Shown here one piece after another: positions 11,851-22,545 of a stretch of DNA of 64,000 nt (position 1 is the stretch's first letter; every line of letters starts with the position of its first letter). The stretch covers positions 173,642,235 through 173,706,234 of the forward strand of contig OW799233.1 in the NCBI GenBank assembly GCA_941918925.1, given 5' to 3'. The notes beneath the pieces were generated by a model, which did not search any database, had not been told where the DNA came from, and saw nothing but the letters and a program-made list of their open reading frames with translations. This DNA is from Phyto melanocephala. Its lineage: Eukaryota; Arthropoda; Insecta; Diptera; Rhinophoridae. A program made the translations under genes and the position numbers.

Positions 11851-14800
11851 AAAAAAAATGTTTATGTCAATTCTAAAAACATGTGCTCTTTATTTGGTTT
11901 AACTTTCGTACGTACTACTTTTATACCAATTTCCTAAATAGAATAAAAAATTGTAAGAACAGAGGAAGGGGAAGTGATGTCCTCAGACTTACAAATGGGG
12001 CAGATAATATTAAAATCTATCTCCTAATAAATGCAGTACAAAAAAATTTGTTGGAGGCTTGCAAAGTGGTCCGGGTTTTACCAGGCTTTAATAAAAAAGT
12101 TGTTTTAACAAAAAACTTTTAAAGAAATTTTGGGGTAAAAATTTTATTAATTTTTTGTAAATTTTGTAGTATTTTTTTTTTTTTTAAACATTCTTAAAGA
12201 AAAAAAAAATTTAAACTCGTTCTGAAGAAAAGATTGTATAAAAAACTGTTTGAGAAAGCTTTAGTAAACTTTTTGCCTTAAAATTAATTTCTTCAAAACC
12301 CATTTAAGGGAAAGATTTTTCTAAAAAACTGTTGAAGATTTTCGTCAACCATTTTTGATTAAAAAACACCAAACGATTTTACAATATGGAGAATTATTTC
12401 GGAAACATTTTTTTAATGTATTTTTTGGAAAAAATACTTTTTTTTAAAACTTTGTAGGAACAGGTATATTTTCAGAAGTAAGTCTTTTTGGTTCATATAA
12501 AAACACTTTAACTTTTAATGTTTTTACTATTTCAAACTTACGACTGTTTTCATTTAATTACAATCAAATGAATTTTTTTTTGCTTTTAGGGCGAAAAGAA
12601 ACATTAAGATTTCATGATCATTAAAACAGATGTTGTGATTTCAATTTGTTTTTGGTAGTAGTTCTTTATAACTTTCTGACTTCAAGTCCCAAATAATTGT
12701 ATTAAGGCCAGGTTTATAACCATAATATAATGTTGTGTTTAAGACCATGTATCATATATTTTCAGCATATGGTGACAGTTCTCAACTTGTGGGTTTATTG
12801 TTATTTTTTTATGATTATGGTTAAGAAAAACAAAAAACTAACTGGCTGTCTGTATGTTTGTCTGTCTATTCATCTACATGTGTGTGAGATTCTGTATTTT
12901 GTCTGTTAGTTTGTCTGTCTCTTTATTTATTTCACATACATTTAGTGTAGCAGGTTTTTTTCAGATCTTTATGATTTAGTGTTTATATCTAACTGTAGTT
13001 TTAAGGTATTTTTTTTTTTTAATAAATGTCTGCTGTAACACAAAATATAAAAAAAAGGTTAGTATCTCCTTTAGAGTGTTTGTTTGCTTTTTTGGTTTGT
13101 TGTCTTATAGGTCTTGTTGTTGTTAAATCTTGGCTAAGGTCTCACTAAGGTTATATACAGTTTTATTTATTTTTATTTCATTTTATAGACTTGGAGTTTT
13201 CTAGGAATTTTATGCACATTTTTTTCTTCTACATGCCTTGTAGCTATTGATAGCGAAGTGAGATGCTGCGTGTGTCTACATACTGCAGTTAACTAGACTC
13301 GAGCGCTGTATGACATAGGTTTTTAGGAATTACAACAAACAACAACAAAATTTATACCCAATTTTTTGGTATGTTGTAAGTGTGTAAATGTGTGTGTTAG
13401 GCGTCTGTGGGTAATATTTGTAGTTTAACAATTTATAAAACGTCTTAAAAGATGTGACATATTCCAGCTAATTTCGAGTTAATAAAACACTAAAATACAA
13501 TCAGAAATTTAAAAAACAAAAAACACATTTTTTTTGTAGGTTATAAACAGAATTTAGTATGTGAAGGTATGTGTGTGTGTGTGTAATTTTAATTTAAAAC
13601 AACAACAACAACAGCAAGTGCTTAAAAGAGTGTAAGACATGTTAGTTAGTTATTATAGGGTAATTAAATGAGTTTTTCTTTTTTAAGTTTAATTTATAAA
13701 TGTTACACAAAATAGTAAGTAGATATTATTTGTTCGTACATTATTATTATAGATATTGTTATAAATTTTATAGATTTAGATTTAGCTGGTGAACAAGACA
13801 AAACAACAGACACATTGATGTGAGTGAGTAAATATATATAAAGAGAGAGATATTTAAAGAAAATAAATGAAAATTTAAACAAAATTAACTAACAAAAGAA
13901 ACAAATGTCATGCTTTTTTCAACATAAAAAACTCATCATTATTAAATAATAAAAATAACTTTTAAGAAAAAACCTCAGGAAGAGAAGATTTATAACATTC
14001 TTGTAAAATTGCAAGCGCCTTTAAACAAAAACCGTCACTTTTAAAAAAAAATTGATTTTTTTTCTATAAAAAAAAACTTCTGTTTTTTAACTGTCAAACC
14101 ACCAGGGTTTAAGAATTTTTTTTTCGTCTCTTAACTTTAACAGTGGCATAAAAACTTTAGTTTAAACAATGGTTAACAGATTTTTTGTTTATTGTAAAAT
14201 GGAGAAGAAAAAAAAAACGGCGTTGTTCACCCATATCAATTACTTAAACTCCATTCATGACAGCGCGCAAAACTTCATGTACAAGCAAACTTGAGTGTGT
14301 GTGTATGTATTTATAAGGCCACAAAATAAAACTTAAGTTACATGAAACACAGACGGGATAAATGCTGCCAATTCTCCTTTTTTTAATTTATTTTTTTTAA
14401 CATAGGAGGTATTTATACAGTGATATGTCTTATTGTTAACGATTTAGGATACAGGATTTTTGTATATATTTTCTTTTCACCTGACACACAAAAAGCGAAA
14501 AGAAACTCTTTTAAAACGATGAGCAGGAAGAAACCGAATAACAAACAACAAATAAAGCCAATCAATTTTTTGTTTAAAGTAATGGTATTGTTTGAAGCAG
14601 AAAAAAAGAGGAAAAAAGCAATTGTGTTTTTCTTTATTTATTTATTTAAATAATTTTAAACAAGTATAGCCACAATAACTATAACAACAGTTCACATATG
14701 TTTTAAAGCTTTTTTTATGATTTTTTTTGTTTCTGTACAACTAAGAAAAATGTGACACACAAACAAACATGTGTTCTTACACCCTCAAAGCAAAATAAAC

Positions 14801-15371
14801 TGCAAAAAAGAGTTAAAAGAAAACTACGTGGGTAATTCAGATTGTGTTTCAAAATTGTCTTTTTAGGTGCTTTTTGTTATTTAATAACAGAAACGAAACT
14901 TTAAGTGCAGAACAACATTTAATTGTGCATACAAGTTAAGAACAAATAATTATAAAATAAGTTTTTTTTTACAAGTTTTTGTTAAATAAAAAATTTTTTT
15001 TTATAAAATTGCAAAAAAAAATATATATGCAAAATTGTTAATAAATTAGCCAGAAGTAACTCTAAAATTTAACAAAATGTTTCTATACATAAAAGACTTA
15101 AGACAAAAGCGATTTGGTACACATAAAAAAGACTTAAGACAGAAACTGGCTTAGAAAATGAAGAAAGAGGCGAGTGCATTTTTTTTTTTGATAAAACTGA
15201 AATTAAAAAAAAAAGATAAAGAAAAACGTTGATATTAAAAAAAAAAGATAATTTTAATTTTAATTAAATCCAAGCCACAATTTGCTTAAATAGAAAAATA
15301 AATAATTTGTTTGAAAATTATTTCACATGAAGAGAAGAAATAGCTTTAAGGTGAAATGTGCCATTAAGGAT
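11851..15371. other. Non-coding AT-rich DNA with microsatellites
   Basis: No gene is recognisable. There is a GT run near 13568-13583, a CAA-type trinucleotide run near 13600, and a short duplicated segment containing AGACTTAAGACA at about 15094 and 15130. Open frames here are short, lysine/phenylalanine rich and unconvincing. Confidence 0.5.
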
Positions 15372-15421
15372 ATGTATAGACAACATTTTATTTAAAATGT
15401 ATAGACAACATTTTATTTAAA
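15372..15421 (+). repeat. Perfect 25-bp tandem duplication
   Basis: Positions 15372-15396 and 15397-15421 are identical 25-bp units beginning ATGTATAGACAACA, followed by a partial third ATGTAT. This is a recent local duplication with no obvious function. Confidence 0.85.
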
Positions 15422-16068
15422 ATGTATGATAATGTTCTTTAAAGCCAGATTTACGTAAAATAATTATAATAAAAAAAGTTATGTTCCGCTATAACGAATC
15501 TTTAATAGCCACTAAAAAAAGGGATTTTTTAAATGTTAATAGAGATTAGTTTGAAAAAAAGGAACAGAATACAGTTAACAGTTTTATACAGTTTTATATA
15601 ATATAGATTTTAATAATAAATTGTAAAATAGGCGCTATATTATAACTCGAGATCCACTTAACCGATTCACAAGGCAATGCAAGTGTTGGAAAGATATAAT
15701 TTCACAGAAAAACATCGAAAAATGTCTACGCATATGAGTTATACGCACACTTTTGTAATCTTGTATTTTTTCCATATAAAATGAGATACAAATTCGTAAT
15801 TGTATATTGACGAGCAATGCCACTGTAACGACACTATTTCGCTGGTTGCCTGGATCGACGCAGCGGGTGCCAGGGTTGTTACAGATTCAGAGAAAAACAC
15901 GTGTGAGTTTTCGTTAAACGTTATAAACCGTACACTTTATTAAGTAAAATCTAAATTTACGTGTGTTGAATCGACAAAAATTTTAATGTTCAACACTACT
16001 TTTTGTTGGTACGAGCTTTACTCTCGTGTTTTACGCCACTGTTGAGCGAACAGGTAAAGATTAGTTCA

Positions 16069-16250
16069 TGGAGGGGTGTTCCAGCCTCCAATAAAAATTC
16101 CCACTCGCTCTCAAGATTTTCTATTGGAGAGGTGTCCCAGCCTCCAATATAATATCTTGGTCGCTCTTCGCGCTTATATTGGAGAGGTGTCCCAGCCTCC
16201 AATATTAGCACTCAGTAGGAGTTACCAGAGAAGTGTCCCAGCCTCTGGTA
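16069..16250 (+). repeat. Array of four short hairpins with conserved 12-nt loop
   Basis: Four inverted repeats follow one another every 46-56 bp. Stems are 16069-16073/16086-16090, 16123-16129/16142-16148, 16176-16184/16197-16205 and 16223-16230/16243-16250, each with perfect pairing. Each encloses exactly 12 nt: GGGTGTTCCAGC, AGGTGTCCCAGC, AGGTGTCCCAGC and AAGTGTCCCAGC. Stem sequence changes between units while pairing is kept (ATTGGAG/CTCCAAT versus ACCAGAG/CTCTGGT). A fifth degenerate left arm lies near 16285-16297. I do not recognise the family. It may be part of the transposable element that carries the SINE-like head just to the right. Confidence 0.75.
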
Positions 16251-16407
16251 TTTATCTAGCTACTTATTACTACTGTAATTACTTATATTAGAGAGGTGGG
16301 TGGTACAAAGATACCCTCAACGAGAGACGACGACGTCCTAATATAGAAATAAAGAGAATAATAGAATAAGAATAGAAATAGTTAGAATAGAAGAGAAAAA
16401 GAAGAAG

Positions 16408-16490
16408 ACCAGTCCAGAGTCTCTGGCGGGAATCGAACCGCCAAACTAGCAGACCAGCACACTACTGACTAGTTAATTCACCGGGGCACC
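16408..16490 (-). mobile_element. tRNA-like SINE head, minus strand
   Basis: This is the minus-strand counterpart of the repeat at 1138: GGTGCCCCGGTGAA at the start, an A-box-like TAGTCAGTAG (16471-16462), a perfect B box GGTTCGATTCC (16439-16429), and the CAGAGACTCTGG palindrome. Downstream sequence differs from the 1.1-kb copy, so the two either belong to different SINE subfamilies or share only the head. The hairpin array at 16069-16250 lies about 160 bp downstream in this orientation. Confidence 0.65.
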
Positions 16491-17059
16491 TATGCCAGAA
16501 AGGTTAAATTCAAAAAAAAATTTATGGACGACATTATTTTGTTATTCGACTCACTAGTCGTTGTATACTAGAAACTAGAGTTCCAATATGGCTACTTAAG
16601 CGGTAGTAACAAGAGATAATCCAAATGGCAACTTTTCAAAAAAGGCTTTGGGTTTACACGCATACAAACTTCAATAAGTTTAGGAAATAAAAGCCAGTAG
16701 ATTACTTACAGCGTGTTTTTTTTCGCTGTATTTACTTTGGAAAACATTAATGGGGTTTTTTCTTTACCGCTCTTTGATTTTTAGTGTTGAAGGTTATTTT
16801 TGGTTAAATAAGTTAAACCAACAAAATTTCCAAATTGGGAGCAATCTTTATATCCAAATGGCTTTTTGAAGATACTGATCAACGTATCTGCCAATAAAAA
16901 AAATGAAAGTAATGTAGTGAACTAGTGGTTTCAACAGGAACAAACGATTATTGGCAACTAAATTTGGTGATAACAATACATCAAGAAATCATCGTGGTAA
17001 TAATCTGCCCAAGTCTTGAGGTTTAACACCTTTTTGTTTCTTTCTTTGGGGACACGTTG

Positions 17060-17790
17060 ATTGTTTCTCCGAAGGTATATATATTTATACCAACGGGTCC
17101 AAGATTGGTGACCGAGTTGTTATCAGCCGCAACAGAGTTAAATACTTCCGTCCGGATCAAAGTACTGCTTTCTATGCTGAGATTATGGAGATACGGAACG
17201 CATTAAATGAATGAAAGAGACTGATAACGAGCTCCGATTCGCATTTTTACGGACAGCCAATCATTTATAAAGACCCTTACGAACGAAAATTATTCAAAAT
17301 GGAATCATTTTTGAATACGATTATTTCGAAGAATTCAAAAACCTTTCAGAGATTCAGAAATTAACTTAAAGTTTGGGTGTCTGCTGTTGGTGAGGTGATC
17401 ACACTACCGGGTGACCCAAATTTTGAGAAATTTAAGACAATTAGGACACTTACTAGAGTAAAAATATGTCACACGTATATGACAACTAATCCAGCTCGCA
17501 TGGGAATGTCCGACGAAATGACATTAGAACATGTGAAGAAGAGGATGAGACTTTTTAAATGTCCTGCGTCTGAATCACATGCCAAACTTGGAATAACAAA
17601 AGAATTCGAATTGAAAATCCCTAAAATATTACATTGAAGGGACTGGGATTTTGACCTAGTCAAGGAATAGAGATTATGGTAAGCAAGGAGAATTTTATTC
17701 CTTTTGAGCGCACAACATGCCAATCGGGCATACGTGTATACCTGTTATGGGTTGGGGGTTTTAATGCCCCTCTTTTTCAACCTAACCTAA
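17060..17790 (+). mobile_element. 3' part of an I/LOA-type non-LTR retrotransposon, decayed
   Basis: Near 17075-17130 the translation reads YIYTNGSKIGDRV, the start of an RNase H domain in which the catalytic Asp of YTDGS has become Asn. Stops follow, then an open frame (17377-17637) with ARMGMSDEMTLEHVKKRMRL and KCPA, the remains of the C-terminal Cys/His tail. The 3' UTR (17640-17775) contains GAGCGCACAACATGCCAAT and a block ending GGGGGTTTTAATGCCCCTC. The element ends with a CCTAACCTAA tail at about 17781-17790. The same 3' UTR recurs at 39965 and, inverted, at 58708. Confidence 0.65.
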
Positions 17791-18539
17791 GTGTATAATG
17801 ATAATCCAACATCCATATTTAATAATTAAAAAGTAACAGTGAACTTGGTATTGTTGAAAAAAAGCAAAATTTGTAGAAAGAGATTGAAAATTGGGTTGAA
17901 AGAATGAATTTTTCACACCTAATCTCAGTCAAGGGTTAATGTGTGTGTGTTTTTTTTTTTATTATTTTACATTGTATTACTCTACATGGAAGAGCCAACA
18001 TATTGGGTGAAAATTGATTAATTGAGTTTAAAAACTTAATAACATTGCAATAATAATAAGAAAAAATATTTTTTTATTTGGTCCTTAACTTTCTTTCTTG
18101 CCAACTAGTTCGAATAATTACTTTAAGAAATCATATATTTAATAACAAAATTTCATATAATTTTAACAGTTTAAATAATATTATAAACGCGAAAACTAGA
18201 GTCGCGCCTAATCAACACTTAAGGTTTAACTGTCAAACGAACTGTCATATAGCGCCCACTTTTTGACATTTATGATCAGTATACTGTGGCGAATCATTAA
18301 TCAAAATTTACTCTGAAAATCAGTCATTGATTGTGTTCAGCTATGTGGCTCATTCTTGGGTTAACGGTTCTGTTCATTAACAAAACTGTCAGGTATGAAG
18401 TGAGACTATTCCGAAACCAAACCTACTCCTTCTTAAAAAAAATCATTATAACTCTGGTGTCATAATTTGATTTTATTTCCTGAAAAATTCAACCGGAGCT
18501 TGTTAGTACATCATGATCAATGTTTTTTTTATTTTTTTT

Positions 18540-18722
18540 TTAAACATATGTAGACAAAATTGTCCAGGCAAGATGTGGTTTCAACAAAATGACGCGATTT
18601 AGTACTCGTAAGATCGAAATTTGGCGATTCTTGTACAGCATTGCATTAATGAAAATGCTTAAATCAGCGCTTTTCAATTGTAAAAAAAATCTACGAATTT
18701 GAAGCTCGCAAATTAAAATCAT
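18540..18722 (+). pseudogene. Possible Tc1/mariner transposase scrap
   Basis: The sequence AGATGTGGTTTCAACAAAAT (18570-18589) translates as MWFQQN followed by DAI, a form of the DMWFQQDGATCH catalytic block seen in the other relics here. Surrounding frames contain stops and only weak further similarity. The block is too short to be certain. Confidence 0.35.
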
Positions 18723-20852
18723 GCTTTATGGAAGTGGTCCTGGAAGCAGGTCAACACTGAATAAGCGATTGAAAAGACATAGAAATATTAAATGTTTTCC
18801 CCTATAAACATGTAGACTACTCTGAACAACAATTCCCGTATCGATTACCAAAATTATTGTCAATTGTAAAATTTAGTCGTGATAGTATAATTTAATTGTT
18901 GCGGTTCTTACTACAGAATTTCTAATAGCAGCATAGTTAGCATTGAGTATTTTCTATTCTTGTAAGAGAAATTTTATGATCACAAAATTTAAATGAAATA
19001 AAATTCTAGGTTTAACTTTGAAGATTTTAAAAGTTAGTTAAAAAAACTAACATAGGCGCGATAGACTTTATATATTGTAGAAATATATTTTAGGTAAAAA
19101 CTGCAAAAAAAAATCCCATAAAAACTTATGAGAATACGCTGTTTTAAGTTCATTTACTGCCATTAATACCACAATGGAAACAACAACAGCATGTAAAGAA
19201 AAATAGAATATTTAAAACCGGCTTGTAGCAGGTGTTATATGCGGCCACAATCTACAGCAACGACAAAATAAAGTGCACAAGGCACTTCCGCGCATTTTTC
19301 ATTCAAAGCTACACATTATTTTTGTATTTTTTTTTTGTTCTCTCAACATTTATCAGACTATAGTTTAGCTCGACGAACAGAGAAAACGCCAAATTAAATG
19401 AGGAACTTGCAACTAAACTTGCAAATGTTAAAAACCGAAAAAAGAAAAAAGTTTTTAAAAAAAATTATTGCATACACTTGAATAATAAATAAAAAATAAG
19501 AAAACTAAAAATTACCACAACCTCAACAACAAAGTAAAGGGGATATGAGTAAAAGCTAGGGTAACTGACTTTATGAGATTGACAGAGGGACGGACGGACG
19601 GACAGACCAACAGATGAACATATAAAATTCGCTCTTATTGTGTCACTTTTATAATGAAAATGTAATTAACAAACGCAACCATGTAAAGATGATGATGACA
19701 ATAGCAGCAAACATGCCACAAACTTGGGGAAGTACAGACAGACGGACAGACAGACATATATGTATACAGGCTAACCCACAATTAAGCGATTTTGATGAGT
19801 AGCACTTTTTTCCCCCTCACATTTGTTTTACTTTTAAGGGTAAAAGGAGTGAGTAACGGAATGCAAAATACTACATACATACGTGCTGTGCTGTATAAAT
19901 ATTAAAAGTATCGTGTAAAAAAAGGTTTATTGTCACTGCGTATTTACAATGTACTCGCTAGATGGCTGAATGACTGGCTGGCTGTTTAGGTCTTCCAAGT
20001 TCACACGCCAACAACGTATAATCACTTGCTAGACAATGCATGGAGTTGAAGTTTTTTTTTTTTTATTACTTTTTGTGTTTTCATATTTTTTGCTACTCAA
20101 CAACAATAACACAGTGTAGAAAATAAAAACAATTTTGAACATGTTCAAGTGCTTGTTATTGTACGAGAATATTGTTTTGTAAGTATTTGTGTTGATTTTT
20201 GCTTACACTTTTATATTTCACGAGTACCTTAAGTAGTTGGGCTGTAAAGTACTTTTAATAAGGTAAAATTAAGAACAGACTCACAACGATTCTGCAGTGA
20301 GCTACAGTGTGCTTTATCAATATGTGAGAGAAAAGATAACTGCAAAGGCATCTTTCAAAATGAAACAAACTTACTTTACTTTATAGCTACTAAAGCTCAC
20401 AATACAAACTTAAGGAAGCTATAAACATTCCGGTAAAAAATGTTATAAGATAAAAGAAAATTGTTATAAACTGAGAACATGTCAAGTATAAGGAAGGCAA
20501 AATAAAAATCCAATAAAAAAACGCACAATACACTGCTACAGATACAAAACAAAAAATTCACACAATTTACCAACTAAATGGTATAAAAGAAAATAAACAA
20601 AAACTTAATTTATTTTACAAAAATAATATAAAAAAAAAATTAATATATGTAAATCAACAAATGCAATAAAAAGTGTTAGTAAAATTAACAAAAAAAAACA
20701 AAATAAATAAAACCAAAATTTGTTTAATCACCCACACCATTTTGTAACATTCGATTTGTGTTCAAATGCAAAAAAACGTGTGCGTGTGTATGTTATTTAT
20801 TATTATTTTTCTTTTTTTGCTTTTGTTGTTATGAAAGTTTTGTCTTGCTTAC
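18723..20852. other. Non-coding DNA, inferred intron of the GATA gene
   Basis: This region lies immediately downstream (minus strand) of the GATA exon donor site. It contains GGAC-type tetranucleotide stretches near 19590 and 19740 and A-rich tracts, but no minus-strand segment with the Cys-X2-Cys pattern of a GATA zinc finger. I infer that it is the beginning of a long intron. Confidence 0.55.
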
Positions 20853-21741
20853 CAGCACTAGTCCGAGGTTTAGTACGAGCCGGTTTAACATCAATATTGG
20901 TACCGTTATTACTGCCATTACCACTCAAACTGCCGGACATGCCATGACTGACGCCAACGCCGCTACCACCACCACCTCCCACACTACTCGACATACCACC
21001 CGATGAACCCATACTAGACGCTGACATCCCATGATGCCCATGATGATGATGATGGTGATGATGATGTCTGGCAGCAGCCGCCGCTGCCATTGAAGGACTT
21101 TGAAACATACCAGCGGCTGCTGCTGCAGCTACTTGATGTTGGGCTGCCGCATGATGATGCGCTGCATAGGACGCATAAGAACCGTCATAACTATTGGCGG
21201 AAGTGTTGCCAGCAACACCGTTACTTAAACCCAAACCACTGGACTGACCTAAATTGCCATAGTGCGTTTGACCGCTCGTGTCGAAGAGACCCGCAGCCGC
21301 CGCCGCGCTTGAGCTATTTAGGGCATTGGTGTTGTTGTGTAGGGAGGAGGTAATGTTATTTTGGTTGGCGGCAGATTGGACATTTTGTGTGTTTGAATTA
21401 TTGGAGGATCTTGAACCTGATGTCGATGAATGGTTATTACTATTGTTGTTGTTATTATTACTGTTGCTGTTATGTGTTTGATTACTATGTTGATTATTTG
21501 TATTATTACTATTTGTTGTACTATTATTGTTGATGTTACTATTATTATTGTTATTATTGGACGTTTGATTAGTACCTTCTCTTTGTTTGGGCACAGAAGA
21601 CTGACCACCACCACTGCCGTTGTGTGAGGAGGAGGTAGAGCCATTTTGTATGGTGGGCTTAATGTCGAGGGCACAGCTTGTATCGGGCAGGGAGGTGGAA
21701 CCCGTCGCTTGAGCTTGATGCATAAAAGCATTCACCACAGC
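20853..21741 (-). CDS. grn: GATA transcription factor (grain-like), transactivation-region exon
   Basis: This internal coding exon (889 bp, 296 complete codons) follows an acceptor TATGTTTTAG (AG at 21743-21742) and ends at a donor G/GTAAGC (GT at 20852-20851). It begins AVVNAFMHQAQA and ends DVKPARTKPRTSA plus one base of the next codon. In GATA1/2/3-class proteins a short basic K.R..S stretch directly precedes the first zinc finger (..CVNCG..TPLWRRDG), so the exon stops where the fingers should start. It carries low-complexity runs: Asn-rich, Ala runs, about nine consecutive His (CAT/CAC), and Gly/Ser blocks. The protein would act in the nucleus as a DNA-binding regulator; in Drosophila, grain shapes epithelial organs and neurons. 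No zinc-finger exon is found in the window. Orthology to grain rather than another fly GATA gene rests mainly on the preceding exon. Confidence 0.85.
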
Positions 21742-22261
21742 CTAAAACATATGAGAGAGACAAAAGAAAAAATCAATAAACAACTTTTTAGATAATTATT
21801 TAAAAAAAGCCTAATCAAAAAAGCTTTAGTAATGAATTTTGAAATTGCTTTTATAATAAAGTTCCTATAAAGTATTGTAATACTAGAAAAAAGTTAGGGT
21901 AAATTAATACAAATAAACTATTGAAACATTAAAATAAGCTTTTAAATAATTTTTTTAAAGCTTTGAAAATTCATATAAAATCATCAATAACACAAACTAA
22001 AGAATTTACTTTAAGAGCTTTTCAGTTCGGTAATTTTAATTATTTTTTTTTAAAACCGAGGTTAAGCTTAATACGCTACAATAAAATAGCTTGAATGATA
22101 TCAGCATTTCCAAGCTTAACTTAGCAAGTTAAATGCTTTTACAAAAAACAAAAAAAAAATATTAAAAACTTTCAAAAAAATCTTATGCAATAAAAGCGTT
22201 TTAAACAACATTTTTAATCTAAACTAACAAGCTTTAATGTGTTCTAAATGGAGCAATTTAC
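21742..22261 (-). other. grn: Intron of the GATA gene
   Basis: This 520-bp AT-rich intron has a donor CAG/GTAAAT at its 5' end (minus strand, 22261) and an acceptor TTTTAG/G at 21742. Both junctions are phase 0: the upstream exon ends SEYQ and the downstream one begins AVVNAF. No other feature is seen inside. Confidence 0.85.
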
Positions 22262-22545
22262 CTGATATTCCGAGGGGCCGGTTTGTACTGAGTCGGGCGT
22301 TGAATCCTTTGGCGGTGTGGGCGGGAAGGGAAATGAATGTTGGCCCATCGATGTTGTCTGATGTGATTGACCCACCTGACTCAGCTTGTGATCGACCTGT
22401 GGTTCCTGGGGACAGGCAAACGGACTGCCCCAAGGGCTGGCGGGTGCAAATGATTTATGTTCGCTGGTAAGCCATGAACTCAGGGGCGTATGAAAGTGAG
22501 GCCGACACATTTGCGGTGACGTATGTGAGGATGGCATACGGGAGG
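22262..22545 (-). CDS. grn: GATA transcription factor (grain-like), conserved N-terminal exon
   Basis: This 284-bp internal exon lies between acceptor TTATTTTTAG (AG at 22547-22546) and donor CAG/GTAAAT. It starts with two bases of a split codon, then SRMPSSHTSPQMCRP. The order CRP...L..WL, ASPWGSPF, FPFPPTPPKD, EYQ matches, piece by piece, the vertebrate GATA2/3 N-terminus (CRP..L..WL, ASPW..SPF, FTFPPTPPKD, KYQ). This marks the GATA1/2/3 class, whose single Drosophila member is grain. Because the exon opens in mid-codon, an earlier coding exon is expected, as in vertebrate genes where the first coding exon ends just before this block. The ATG at 22537-22535 could be an alternative start but has a poor context. 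Confidence 0.87.

Noticed and set aside
15826..15887. Possible solo LTR starting TGTAACGACA and ending TTGTTACA
   Set aside because: The segment is only about 60 bp, with no matching second LTR, primer site or polypurine tract.
15996..16291. Two overlapping open frames with repeated LEAGTPL or VSQPP segments
   Set aside because: The repeats come from the hairpin array; both strands are open because of the repeat, and spacing of 46-56 bp is not a multiple of three.
21318..21731. A 137-codon minus-strand frame rich in Ile, Val, Thr and Pro over the GATA exon
   Set aside because: It is the shadow of the Asn-repeat coding exon in another frame; codon repeats of AAT/AAC read as Ile/Thr when shifted.
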